Below, in pieces: positions 32,575-40,758 of a DNA stretch of 58,255 nucleotides. How positions within the stretch are numbered: the first letter of the stretch is position 1; each line of letters starts with the position of its first letter. Source of the DNA: JAUQQI01 sp042408785 (GTDB lineage Bacteria > Chloroflexota > Dehalococcoidia > JAUQQI01). The notes under the pieces are model-generated. The model worked only from the letters and a program-made list of their open reading frames with translations. It searched no databases and was not told where the DNA came from. The stretch is taken from positions 1-58,255 of the forward strand of contig JBHOQU010000052.1 in the NCBI GenBank assembly GCA_042408785.1. Reading direction: 5' to 3'. The position numbers were made by a program, and so were the translations under genes.

Positions 32575-33213
32575 ATGGACCTTCAGGAGTTCCTCGACCG
32601 GCTGGCGTCCGCCGAACCTTCACCGGGCGGCGGGGCGGCGGCGGCCCTGGCTGGGGCGCTGGCCGCTGCCCTCTTTGCCAAGGCCTGCAACCTGACCCTG
32701 GGCCGGGAAAAGTTCCGGGACGTCGAGGCCGACGTTCGGCGCCTGCTTGACCAGACTGAAGCCCTCCGGCAACGTTTGGCGGACTTGATGGCGGCCGACG
32801 CCGAGGCCTACGGCCAGGTGGCCGCCGCCTACCGGCTTCCCCGGACGACCGACGCCGAGCGGGCGGCCCGGTCCGACGCCATTCAAGCTGCCCTGAAGCG
32901 GGCGACGGAGGTCCCCCTGGAGGTCGCCCGGGCCTGCCGGGACCTGCTCAGGCTGGGGCCGGAGGTGGCCGCCAAGACCAACCCGGTCCTCCGAAGCGAC
33001 GTTGCCCTGGGCGGCACGCTGGCGCGCGCCGCGGCCCACGGGGTGCGGTTCAACATCCAGGATAACCTGGCCAATATCAAAGACCGGGAGTTCAAAACCC
33101 AGGTCTGGAACGAGCTGGCTTACCTCCTGGCCGAATGCGACTTTCGGCTGGATGAGCTGGGGCGGGCAATGCCCGAATACGAGATGAAGGTCCCGCCGGC
33201 CCCGAGGGCCTAG
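32575..33213 (+). CDS. fchA: Methenyltetrahydrofolate cyclohydrolase (FchA, cyclodeaminase/cyclohydrolase family)
   Basis: 212 aa. FLDRLASAEPSPGGGAAAALAGALAAAL, then KACNLTLGREKF, AYRLPRTTDAE, ATEVPLEVARACRDLL and NPVLRSDVALGGTLARAAAHGVRFNIQDNL, match the FTCD_C (PF04961) family. In acetogens this fold is the separate methenyl-THF cyclohydrolase; elsewhere it is formimidoyl-THF cyclodeaminase. folD follows 2 bp later, strongly favouring the cyclohydrolase role. ATG 32575 is chosen because family homology begins there; ATG 32533 would overlap the -10 box. Confidence 0.9.
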   Translation: MDLQEFLDRLASAEPSPGGGAAAALAGALAAALFAKACNLTLGREKFRDVEADVRRLLDQTEALRQRLADLMAADAEAYGQVAAAYRLPRTTDAERAARSDAIQAALKRATEVPLEVARACRDLLRLGPEVAAKTNPVLRSDVALGGTLARAAAHGVRFNIQDNLANIKDREFKTQVWNELAYLLAECDFRLDELGRAMPEYEMKVPPAPRA

Positions 33214-33215
33214 GT

Positions 33216-34082
33216 ATGCCGGCGCTTGTCCTGGACGGCCGTCCGGTGGCCAACCGCATCCTTGAAGAGGTGGCGGCCGGCTCCGCCGAGCAGGCCCGGC
33301 TCATGGGGCGACCCCCAACCCTGGTGGCCGTTGGGGTGGGCGAAGACCCGGCAACCCGCTCCTATTTCAGGTCCATCGGCCGCCTGGCCGAGAAGGCCGG
33401 CATTCGGTTTGAGGCCCGCTACCTTCCGGCCGATGTCTCCACCGACGGCCTGGTGGAAGAGGTCGACCGCCTTAACGCCGACCCCCAGGTAGACGGGATT
33501 CTCATTCAGATGCCCCTGCCCCCCCACCTGGACGCTGCCCGGGTGGCCGAGGTCCTGGACCCGGCCAAAGACGTCGACGGGGTCACCCCCGAGAATGCCG
33601 GCCGGCTCTTTCTCGGCCGCCCGCGACTTACCCCGAGCACTCCGGTGGGCGGTCTGGAGGTCCTCAGGGCATACAACATCCCGATTGCGGGCCGGCGCGC
33701 CGTGGTGGTGGGCCGCAGCAATATCCTGGGCAAGCCTCTGGCCCTTATGCTGCTGGCCGAGAATGCGACGGTGACCGTCTGCCATCGCCACACCCGCAAC
33801 CTGGCGGAGGTAACCCGGGAGGCGGAACTGCTCTGCGTGGGGGCCGGCCGGCCCGGCCTCATCACCGCCGAAATGGTGCGGCCCGGGGCCGTGGTGCTGG
33901 ACTTCGGAACTAACTGGACCGAGCGGGGCCTGGTGGGGGACGTGGATTTCCAGACTGTAAAGGAAGTCGCCGCCGCCATCACGCCGGTGCCAGGCGGCAT
34001 CGGGCCGGTCACCACCGCCGTCCTGCTGCGAAATACCCTCCAGGCCGCCCGCCGCGACTACGTCGACGTCGCTGTCAGCTGA
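33216..34082 (+). CDS. folD: Methylenetetrahydrofolate dehydrogenase FolD, cyclohydrolase lysine replaced
   Basis: 288 aa. VDGILIQMPLPPHL, AKDVDGVTPENAGRLF, VVVGRSNILGKPLALMLL (NADP-binding) and ITPVPGGIGPVTTAVLLRNTL are standard FolD blocks. The helix that normally reads YxxSK, with the catalytic lysine equivalent to E. coli Lys54, here reads YFRSIGRLAEKAG: isoleucine replaces lysine (about residue 54). The PCTP motif reads PSTP. Family knowledge: that lysine is essential for the cyclohydrolase but less so for the dehydrogenase. With fchA immediately upstream, this FolD is probably a dehydrogenase only. Confidence 0.95.
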   Translation: MPALVLDGRPVANRILEEVAAGSAEQARLMGRPPTLVAVGVGEDPATRSYFRSIGRLAEKAGIRFEARYLPADVSTDGLVEEVDRLNADPQVDGILIQMPLPPHLDAARVAEVLDPAKDVDGVTPENAGRLFLGRPRLTPSTPVGGLEVLRAYNIPIAGRRAVVVGRSNILGKPLALMLLAENATVTVCHRHTRNLAEVTREAELLCVGAGRPGLITAEMVRPGAVVLDFGTNWTERGLVGDVDFQTVKEVAAAITPVPGGIGPVTTAVLLRNTLQAARRDYVDVAVS

Positions 34083-35005
34083 GGCGGCCGGGCAATCAGC
34101 ACCGGGCAGGGGGCGTGGCCCAGAATCTTTACCGCCACGCTTCCCAGCGGCACATTTTCGCGGGCGGAGGTTCCCCGGGCCCCAACCACCACCAGGTCAG
34201 CCGGCCACTCCCGGGCAAACCTGAGTGCCTCATCAGCCGGGTCGCCCAGTCTCAGTTCGGCGGCAACACCGGGGTACCGGGCCTGGAGCCTCTCGGCTAG
34301 CCGTTCGGCCAGGGCCTGGGCGCTGCGCTCCTCGACCTCGGCCATGGCCTCCCAGACCCGCCGGGCCTCGGCCTGTTCCGGCTTCAGACGGCCGAGTTGC
34401 TGGACCACCACCAGCACCCGCACCTCCGTATCGGGGCCGAAAGGCAGCCGGCTCACCAGGTCGGTGGCAAAGGCCGAATAGGGGGTTGGGTCGGCGGCCA
34501 GGAGGATCCGCCAGGGCCGTCCGCTGGGTATCGGCGCCTTGCCCTCCCGGAGCCTGACCACCAGCACCGAGCAGGGGGCGTAGCGCGTCACGTGGTGGGA
34601 GACGCTCCCCAGAAGCCACGATAGAATGGGGTTCAGGCCCCGGGCACCCATTACCACCAGGTCGGACCGGCGCTCGGTGGCTACCTTCACGACCACGTCG
34701 GCCGGGTGGCCGGTCAGGACAAGGGTTTCGGTTCGGGCCCCGAATTCCCCAAGGCGGGCGGCAAGCCGGGAGAGGTACTCGGCTGCCTCGGCCTCCTGCG
34801 CGGCCAGGTACTCCTCCATCAAGCGGTAAACTTCGGGGCCGAGTAGGGGGTCGCCGGCGGCGTAGATGGTCCGCACCGGCTCCACTACCGTGAGCAAAGT
34901 GATTTCGGTTTCCTCCCCAAATTTCAGGGCGTAAAGAAACTCCACGGCCGCCTCGGCGTGTTTTGAACCGTCGACGGCCGCCAGGACCCGCAGTCTTGTA
35001 ACCAC
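34058..35005 (-). CDS. Tandem universal stress protein (two UspA domains)
   Basis: 315 aa with two Usp domains (about 1-150 and 165-315). Each has an ATP-binding motif, GARGLNPILSWLLGSVSHHV and GARGTSARENVPLGSVAVKI, with following APCSVLVVR and APCPVLIAR. GTG 35005 is preferred over GTG 35011 because the GGAGGTGA ribosome site would overlap the latter. The stop lies inside the end of folD (25-nt convergent overlap). Confidence 0.9.
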   Translation of the reverse strand: MVTRLRVLAAVDGSKHAEAAVEFLYALKFGEETEITLLTVVEPVRTIYAAGDPLLGPEVYRLMEEYLAAQEAEAAEYLSRLAARLGEFGARTETLVLTGHPADVVVKVATERRSDLVVMGARGLNPILSWLLGSVSHHVTRYAPCSVLVVRLREGKAPIPSGRPWRILLAADPTPYSAFATDLVSRLPFGPDTEVRVLVVVQQLGRLKPEQAEARRVWEAMAEVEERSAQALAERLAERLQARYPGVAAELRLGDPADEALRFAREWPADLVVVGARGTSARENVPLGSVAVKILGHAPCPVLIARPPQLTATST

Positions 35006-35064
35006 GCTCACCTCCGGTCTTTGAGGCTAGATGGGGTAAGATCTAACCGGCGCACCACTTAAGT

Positions 35065-36438
35065 ATGCCCGAAACTTCGTTCCGAAGACTACCGAGCGTC
35101 GACCGGCTGGCGGCCGACCCCAGAATTGCCGCCCAGCTCGGGGAACTGCCCCGGGAGCGGATAGTTGACCTGGTGCGCCAGGAGCTGGCGGCGGCGCGGG
35201 CGGCCGCGGCCGCCGGTGCGCCTGTGCCGGACCCGGAGTCGCTGGTGGAGCGGGTAATCCGGCGGGGCCTTGGGCTTTTGGTGCTTTCCCTCCGGCCGGT
35301 AATCAACGCCACCGGGGTGATAATCCACACCAATCTGGGCCGGGCCCCCCTGAGCTTGGCGGCCCGGGCGGCTATCGACCGGGTGGCCCGGGGCTATTCT
35401 AACCTCGAGTTCGACCTGGAAAGCGGCGAGCGGGGCCACCGCCACGCCCACCTGGAGAGTCTTCTCTGCCAGGTAACGGGTGCCGAAGCCGGTTTTGCGG
35501 TGAACAACAATGCGGCGGCGGTGCTGCTCGGGCTAATGGCGCTCGCCCAGGGGCGTGAGGTGGTGGTTTCCCGGGGCCAGGCGGTGGAAATCGGGGGCGG
35601 CTTTCGCATCCCGGATGTGCTACGCCAGTCGGGGGCCCGGCTGGTGGAGGTGGGGACCACCAACCGGACCTACCTACGGGATTACGAGGCGGCCATCGGG
35701 CCGGAGACGGCCGCCGTGCTGCGGGTCCACCGCAGCAACTTCCGGATTATCGGCTTCACCACCGAGCCGGAGCTCGGGGAGCTGGCCGGCCTGGCCCACA
35801 GCCGGGGCATCTGGCTCCTGGACGACCTAGGGAGCGGCTGTCTTATCGATACCAGGCGGTTCGGTCTTCTCAAGGAGCCCCTCGTCCAGGAAAGTGTGTC
35901 GGCTGGGGCCGACCTGGTCTTCTTCTCGGCCGACAAACTGCTGGGTGGACCCCAGGCCGGGGTAATCGTGGGCCGGCGGGAGCTGGTGGAAAGGTTGCGC
36001 CGGCATCCCCTGGCCCGGGCGGTGCGGATTGATAAGCTCTGTCTCGCCGGGCTGGCCGCAACCCTCACCCATTACATCAAGGGGGAGGCCCTTACGGAAA
36101 TTCCCGTCTGGTGGATGATTGCCCGCCCGGCGGAGGAGGTCCGCACCCGGGCGGAAGCCTGGGCCACGAAGGTCGCCGGCCTCGGGTCGGTGGACGTAGT
36201 TCCCACCGAGTCGGCCGTGGGGGGTGGGAGCCTGCCGGGGGAAACCCTGCCGTCCTTCGCGCTGGCCGTCCGGCCCCGGGATGGGGACGTGGCGGCGCTT
36301 GCCAGGCGCCTCCGCGTGGCCCGGCCGGCGGTAGTGGGCCGGGTGGAGGCCGACCGGCTGCTTTTAGACCCCCGCACGGTGCTGCCGCATGATGAGGAGG
36401 CCCTGCTCGGGGTCCTGAAAGATGCCCTTCCAGGCTGA
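35065..36438 (+). CDS. selA: L-seryl-tRNA(Sec) selenium transferase SelA
   Basis: 457 aa PLP enzyme converting seryl-tRNA(Sec) to selenocysteyl-tRNA(Sec) with selenophosphate. RRLPSVDRLAADP, VINATGVIIHTNLGRAPLS, YSNLEFDLESGERGHR, AVNNNAAAVLL and FFSADKLLGGPQAGVIVG (PLP-lysine) are diagnostic. The length is normal. selB, selC and selD are not in the window; the following hairpin and convergent trxA show that it is transcribed alone. Its presence implies that the organism makes selenoproteins. Confidence 0.96.
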   Translation: MPETSFRRLPSVDRLAADPRIAAQLGELPRERIVDLVRQELAAARAAAAAGAPVPDPESLVERVIRRGLGLLVLSLRPVINATGVIIHTNLGRAPLSLAARAAIDRVARGYSNLEFDLESGERGHRHAHLESLLCQVTGAEAGFAVNNNAAAVLLGLMALAQGREVVVSRGQAVEIGGGFRIPDVLRQSGARLVEVGTTNRTYLRDYEAAIGPETAAVLRVHRSNFRIIGFTTEPELGELAGLAHSRGIWLLDDLGSGCLIDTRRFGLLKEPLVQESVSAGADLVFFSADKLLGGPQAGVIVGRRELVERLRRHPLARAVRIDKLCLAGLAATLTHYIKGEALTEIPVWWMIARPAEEVRTRAEAWATKVAGLGSVDVVPTESAVGGGSLPGETLPSFALAVRPRDGDVAALARRLRVARPAVVGRVEADRLLLDPRTVLPHDEEALLGVLKDALPG

Positions 36439-36444
36439 GGAGGG

Positions 36445-36473
36445 CCGGGTCGGGGGCATCCGACCCGACCCGG
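36445..36473. terminator. Strong hairpin between convergent selA and trxA
   Basis: CCGGGTCGGG and CCCGACCCGG form a perfect 10-bp stem with a 9-nt loop right after the selA stop. There is no clear T-run on either side, so it may act as a bidirectional terminator or 3' stabiliser. Confidence 0.55.
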
Positions 36474-36497
36474 TAGCTCAACCTGCGGGTTTAAGCG

Positions 36498-36833
36498 TCA
36501 GGCGCTGAGTACCCGCTCGATCTCCTGTTTGAGCTGGGGCTTCGGGCGGGCACCCACGATCCGGGCCGCCTCCCGGCCGTTCTTGAAGATTAGGAGGGTC
36601 GGGATGCCCCGGATGCCGAACCGCATCGTCGTCTGCATGTTGTCGTCGGTGTTAAGCTTGGCGAAGACTACCTTGCCGTCGTACTCGTTGGCCAGCTCCT
36701 CGATAATGGGGGCGATGACCCGACAGGGCTGGCACCACGGCGCCCAGAAGTCGACGACGACCGGCTTTTCACTCTTGAGGACAACTTCCTCGAAGTTCGA
36801 GTCGTTGACCTCGTTAATGAGGGTGGTTGCCAT
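36498..36833 (-). CDS. trxA: Thioredoxin
   Basis: 111 aa. NFEEVVLKSEKPVVVDFWAPWCQPCRVIAPII contains the active site WCQPC (Gln instead of the usual Gly). KLNTDDNMQTTMRFGIRGIPTLLIFKNG supplies the cis-Pro loop. It reduces protein disulfides in the cytoplasm. A GGAGG site lies 8 nt upstream, and an extended -10 promoter is at 36869-36877. Confidence 0.95.
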   Translation of the reverse strand: MATTLINEVNDSNFEEVVLKSEKPVVVDFWAPWCQPCRVIAPIIEELANEYDGKVVFAKLNTDDNMQTTMRFGIRGIPTLLIFKNGREAARIVGARPKPQLKQEIERVLSA

Positions 36834-36864
36834 TAAAAACCTCCGACCGAATCTGGGTTGCTAT

Positions 36865-36882
36865 TGAAATTATAGCATTTCA
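36865..36882 (-). promoter_or_regulatory. Extended -10 promoter of trxA inside an inverted repeat
   Basis: The minus strand reads TGCTATAAT from 36877 to 36869. TGAAAT and ATTTCA form a 6-bp inverted repeat exactly around it (36865-36882), so a regulator could occupy the promoter core. No -35 box is apparent. Confidence 0.5.
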
Positions 36883-36917
36883 GATAAGGCCGGCAGCGTA
36901 ACCGGAGAGCCCTGCTC

Positions 36918-38600
36918 CTAAAGCTTGCCAGTTCGCAAAACCGCCAGGATTAGCGTGAGCATCAAAAAGCCCGCAAAGGCCGCGGCCAGCAGACCCAGGA
37001 CGGAGACGTCGAAGAGGCGGGGTCCCGGCCCGCTCTGGAGCAGAGTTACCGCCCCCAGGGTTGCCGCCGCCGTCACCAGGGCCAGGGCGAGCCGGTTAGC
37101 AGCCGGCTCCAGCGACCCGGTGGTAAGCTCCGCTTCCGCCCGCTCGACCCGAACCGAGAGCTCCCCGGTGCTCAGCTGGCCCAGAACCGTGTTCAGGCGG
37201 CGCGGCAGGGCGGCGGTGTTGAGGGCGATGTCGGCCATGGCGGCGCTAAGCTGTCGGAGGATGCGGTCGGGCGCCGTCCTTTCCGCCAGCATCTGACGCG
37301 CAAAGGGCTCGGCCACGTCGGCCACGCTGATGGAAGGGTCGAGGGTGATCAGGATGCCTTCGGTGGTCATTAAAGTTTTGGCCAGCAGGCTCAGGTCGGG
37401 CGGAAGTCGAAGCCGGTATCTGTAGGCTAAGTTGAGGCTCTCTTCGAGGGCGTGGCCGAACCGAATATCCCTTATGGGTACCCCGTAGTATCGCCGGATT
37501 AGGCGGGAAAACTCGTATCGGAGGCGGTTGAAGTCCACGCGGCCCCGGAAAAAGCTGAGCTCCACCAGCCGCCGAACCAGTTCGTCGGCGTCCTGACGAA
37601 CCACCGCCAGGGCGATTTCGACCAGCTGCTCCCGCAGGCGGGGGTCCACGTAACCCACGATCCCGAAATCCATAAAGGTCACCCGGCCCGCCGGGCTTAT
37701 AAAAATGTTGCCGGGGTGCGGGTCGGCGTGGAAGAAGCCGTGTTTAAGAACCTGGGTAAGCACAACCTCGGCGAAGCGCCGGGCAACCTGGGGCGGGTCG
37801 TGGCCGGCGGCCCGCAGGCCCGCTACGTCGGTGATTTTTACCCCCTGGACCCGCTCCAGCGTCAGGACCCGGCGGGTGGTGTGGGACCAGACCACTTCGG
37901 GGATGTGAACCCGGGGGTCGCCGGCAAAGTTGGCCCGGATCCGGTCCGCATGGTGGCCCTCGAGCCGGAAGTCGAGCTCCGCCCGGATGGTGTGGGCAAA
38001 CTCTTCGGCCACCTCGCTCAGGGCGTAGATTTTACCCAGCTCGGTGCGCCGCTCCAACAGCACGGCCAGGTCGTGAAGGATGGCCAGGTCGGCCTCGATG
38101 CGGGCCTCGATTCCGGGCCGCTGGACCTTGACGACCACGGGCCGGCCGTCGGGCAGGACCGCCGGGTGGACCTGCGCCAGGGAGGCGGCGGCGACGGGTT
38201 CGGGGTCAAAGCAGGCAAAAAGCCCGGCCAGGGGGGCCCCAAGCTCGTCCTCGATTACCGGCCGGATCTGCTCAAAGTCCACCGGGGGCACGGCATCCTG
38301 GAGCTTTTCCAGTTCCCGGGCCAGGGCCGGGGGGATGAGGTCCCGGCGGGCGCTCAAGAACTGGCCCAGCTTGATGGCGGTCGGCCCTAGCTCTTCCAGG
38401 ACAAGCCGGACCCGCTCGGCGGCGGTTAAGTGGACCACCCCATCCGCAGAGCGGCCGAAGAGGCGGCGCCGCCACGAGATCAGGTGGTCCAGGCCGACCT
38501 GGTCGACCAGGTAGCCGAAGCCGTGGCGAAAGAGGACATTGGCCACCTCCCGGTACCGGCCGGCCTGCCGGTAGGCGGTGGTGATGGGTCTTAAAAACAT
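36918..38600 (-). CDS. UbiB/AarF/ABC1-family atypical kinase-like protein
   Basis: 560 aa. The KxGQ motif (AIKLGQFLSARRDLIPP), the Ala-rich loop AAASLAQVHPAVL, HADPHPGNIF and the metal motif FMDFGIVGY are the hallmarks of the family. Two C-terminal membrane helices are seen at about 490-510 and 525-550. UbiB relatives aid ubiquinone/isoprenoid lipid handling; here the substrate is unknown and could be menaquinone-linked. It is transcribed from ATG 38600, after GGGGG. Confidence 0.93.
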   Translation of the reverse strand: MFLRPITTAYRQAGRYREVANVLFRHGFGYLVDQVGLDHLISWRRRLFGRSADGVVHLTAAERVRLVLEELGPTAIKLGQFLSARRDLIPPALARELEKLQDAVPPVDFEQIRPVIEDELGAPLAGLFACFDPEPVAAASLAQVHPAVLPDGRPVVVKVQRPGIEARIEADLAILHDLAVLLERRTELGKIYALSEVAEEFAHTIRAELDFRLEGHHADRIRANFAGDPRVHIPEVVWSHTTRRVLTLERVQGVKITDVAGLRAAGHDPPQVARRFAEVVLTQVLKHGFFHADPHPGNIFISPAGRVTFMDFGIVGYVDPRLREQLVEIALAVVRQDADELVRRLVELSFFRGRVDFNRLRYEFSRLIRRYYGVPIRDIRFGHALEESLNLAYRYRLRLPPDLSLLAKTLMTTEGILITLDPSISVADVAEPFARQMLAERTAPDRILRQLSAAMADIALNTAALPRRLNTVLGQLSTGELSVRVERAEAELTTGSLEPAANRLALALVTAAATLGAVTLLQSGPGPRLFDVSVLGLLAAAFAGFLMLTLILAVLRTGKL

Positions 38601-38648
38601 CTCAGCCCCCCATCGGGCTTATATGCCGGTTGGGCCGCCGCTGTCAAC

Positions 38649-38669
38649 CGGGGGTTCAAAAATCCCCCG
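38649..38669. other. Hairpin in the gap between the UbiB-like and nuclease-like genes
   Basis: CGGGGG and CCCCCG flank nine AT-rich bases in the divergent intergenic region. It may be part of a regulatory region or a leader structure; no role can be assigned. Confidence 0.35.
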
Positions 38670-38742
38670 CAAGATGCGTCCGGGCATTCCGGCCGAGCAA
38701 CGATATTTAAAGACCGTTTAAAATGCTGGCGGGAGCCGTAAA

Positions 38743-39485
38743 ATGCCGTTTACTATGGGCGACTTTGAAGACCTTCTGAAGGTGCTCCGGGAGCACCCCG
38801 ACTGGCGTCAGCGTCTGCTGGAGGTGCTGCTCACCGAGGAGCTTTTGAGACTGCCGGCCGAATTTAAAGCCTTCCGGCAGGAGACCCTGGCCCGATTTGA
38901 GCAGATAGAGGCCGCCCTCGAGCGGTTGGCCGAAGCGCAGGCCCGGACGGAGCAAGAAATGGGGCGGCTGGCTCAGGCCCAGGTCCGAACAGAGCAAGAG
39001 CTGGATCGGTTGGCCGCCGGCCTTACGGAGTTGACCCGCACGATGGAGAGATTCAAGGCTACCCAGGACCGCTTCGGCCAGGTGGTGGGCGCCACCGCTG
39101 AGGCCCGGATGCGGCCGGCCATCCGGGAATGGCTTGAAGGTCAGGGATTTCGACTCATCGACCCCCTGGTGGCCTGGTCCATTAACGAAATTGCGGAGTT
39201 TAACGGCGTCGCCCGGGTCGAGGGACCTACCGGGCTAGTCTGGGTGGTAGTCTCGGCCAAGGCCCGGGCTAAGCCGGCAGATATCAAGGCTTTGCGAAGG
39301 TTACTTGACCGGCCGTAAGGGCCAGGCTGCGGGCCGAGGGTGTGGTTGGACCCGTCTGGCCGGTGGTTTTCGCCCTTGCCGCCGACCGGTCCGTTATCAG
39401 TGCTGCGTCGGAGCTTCGGGTCGGGCTGGTGCTTGAGGGCTATGGGCCAGCCGCCCTCCCCGAGGCCGTGGTGCTGGAGGACTGA
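38743..39485 (+). pseudogene. Frameshifted coiled-coil/PD-(D/E)XK nuclease-like gene (DUF3782-type)
   Basis: The first frame gives 191 aa to a TAA at 39316. It holds a helical N terminus (RQRLLEVLLTEELLRLP), a coiled coil with TEQEMGRLAQAQVRTEQEL repeats, and a nuclease-like region (INEIAEFNGVARVEGP, VWVVVSAKARAKPADI). Immediately after, a second frame continues ARLRAEGVVGPVWPVVFALA to a TGA at 39483, the expected C terminus. One missing base near 39312-39318 reconciles both. The catalytic [ED]xK is VSAK, with Ser in place of Glu. It is either a dead gene or a sequencing error. Confidence 0.7.
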
Positions 39486-39507
39486 CCGGCCGGAGACCCC
39501 CGCGCTT

Positions 39508-39516
39508 TGCTAAAAT
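39508..39516 (+). promoter_or_regulatory. Extended -10 box before the 39522 methyltransferase
   Basis: TGCTAAAAT ends 5 nt before GTG at 39522. The same nonamer occurs at 32398-32406. It would generate a leaderless transcript. Confidence 0.45.
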
Positions 39517-39521
39517 TACCC

Positions 39522-40535
39522 GTGGGTCACGAACACCGCCGCTTTATCCTGCAACTCCTTCGGGCCTACCGGCCGGCACGGGTCCTCATCGCCTGCGCAG
39601 AGCTGGGAGTCTTCGAGGCCCTTGGGACCGAAACCCTGGGGGTCACCGAGCTGGCCCGCCGGATTGGGGCCGACCCCGACGGGCTGACCAGACTGCTCAA
39701 CGCGGCCGTTGCCCTGGGCCTCCTGGAAAGAAAACCCGGGGGCTACGCCAACGGCCCGGCGGCCCTGGCCTGTTTTGCCGGGGAGACCGATTTTTACCTG
39801 GGAAATCTGGCCCGGTTGGAGGGGGTGTTCTACCGCCGCTGGGCCCGGTTGGATGAGGCCGTTCGGCTGGGAAGACGTCCGCCCGGAAACGTTCAGGATG
39901 AGCCCGACCCGGGCTGGATTCGGGCCTTTGAAATGGGCCTTTACGACCTGGCCCGAACGGTGGCCCCGGTGGTCGCCGAACTTTTGGGGCCTTTCATCCC
40001 CCAGGACCGGCCGGTGCGGGCCATCGATGTGGGCGGGGGCCACGGAGCCTACAGCATCGCCCTGGTCCGCCGCTACCCGAACCTGGAGGCGGTGGTTTTC
40101 GACCTTCCGCCGGTGGTGGCCGTGGCCGAGGAATTGGTTGCCCGGGCGGGGATGACCGGGCGGGTGCGGACCCGGGCCGGGGATTTCAAAGTTGACCCGC
40201 TGGGCAAAGCCGAGTTCGACCTGGCCCTGGTTTTTGCCGTGCTGGTGGCCGAAGATGAGGCCGAAAACCGCCGCCTTCTCGGCAAGGTCTTTTCGGCCCT
40301 TAAGCCGGGCGGTTCGGTCGTCGTCCGGGAGTTTTTCCTGGACGACGACCGAACCGGGCCGCCCGATGCCGTCATGTTCGACTTACACATGCTGGTTTCC
40401 GCCGACCGCGGCCGGGCCCACACCGTTCGGGAGGTCTTTGGCTGGCTTGAGGCGGTCGGGTTTAAAGACCCGGGGGTGTTGGAAGCTGCCGGGCCCGAGC
40501 CGGTCCGGCTCGTTGCGGCCCGGCGGCCGGCCTGA
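39522..40535 (+). CDS. SAM-dependent O-methyltransferase with dimerisation domain
   Basis: 337 aa. The N-terminal ~100 residues form a winged-helix dimerisation domain (RPARVLIACAELGVFEAL, TELARRIGADPDGLTRLLNAAVALGLL). A class I methyltransferase follows with AIDVGGGHGAYSIAL (motif I), VVFDLPPVV and KPGGSVVVREFFLDDD. This architecture is typical of plant-type/hydroxyneurosporene O-methyltransferases; the acceptor is unknown. GTG 39522 is favoured over TTG 39507, which would lie within the -10 box. Confidence 0.87.
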   Translation: MGHEHRRFILQLLRAYRPARVLIACAELGVFEALGTETLGVTELARRIGADPDGLTRLLNAAVALGLLERKPGGYANGPAALACFAGETDFYLGNLARLEGVFYRRWARLDEAVRLGRRPPGNVQDEPDPGWIRAFEMGLYDLARTVAPVVAELLGPFIPQDRPVRAIDVGGGHGAYSIALVRRYPNLEAVVFDLPPVVAVAEELVARAGMTGRVRTRAGDFKVDPLGKAEFDLALVFAVLVAEDEAENRRLLGKVFSALKPGGSVVVREFFLDDDRTGPPDAVMFDLHMLVSADRGRAHTVREVFGWLEAVGFKDPGVLEAAGPEPVRLVAARRPA

Positions 40536-40542
40536 GCCGGTA

Positions 40543-40551
40543 TGGTATACT
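40543..40551 (+). promoter_or_regulatory. Extended -10 promoter of rpmB
   Basis: TGGTATACT lies 18 nt before the L28 start codon. It is consensus-like with a TGn extension and lacks a -35 box. Confidence 0.5.
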
Positions 40552-40569
40552 TGTCGGCGGTGACTTGGG

Positions 40570-40758
40570 ATGGCACAGTGCGATTTTTGCGGCAAGCATC
40601 GGTCCTTCGGCCGGAACGTAAGCCACTCGAAGCGTCGGACGCCCCGGGACTGGGAGCCTAACGTTCACTACCGGCGCCTGGTCATTGGGGGCCTGGCCCG
40701 GCGGGTCCACGTCTGCACCCGCTGCCTGCGGACCCTCTCCCGCAAGGGCCAGATTTAG
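40570..40758 (+). CDS. rpmB: 50S ribosomal protein L28, zinc-binding form
   Basis: 62 aa. QCDFCGKHRSFGRNVSHSKRRT at the N terminus and VCTRCLRTLSRKGQI at the C terminus carry two CxxC pairs, the C+ (zinc) version of L28. It is monocistronic. Its TAG overlaps the TAA of the convergent rpe gene in the tetramer TTAG. Confidence 0.95.
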   Translation: MAQCDFCGKHRSFGRNVSHSKRRTPRDWEPNVHYRRLVIGGLARRVHVCTRCLRTLSRKGQI

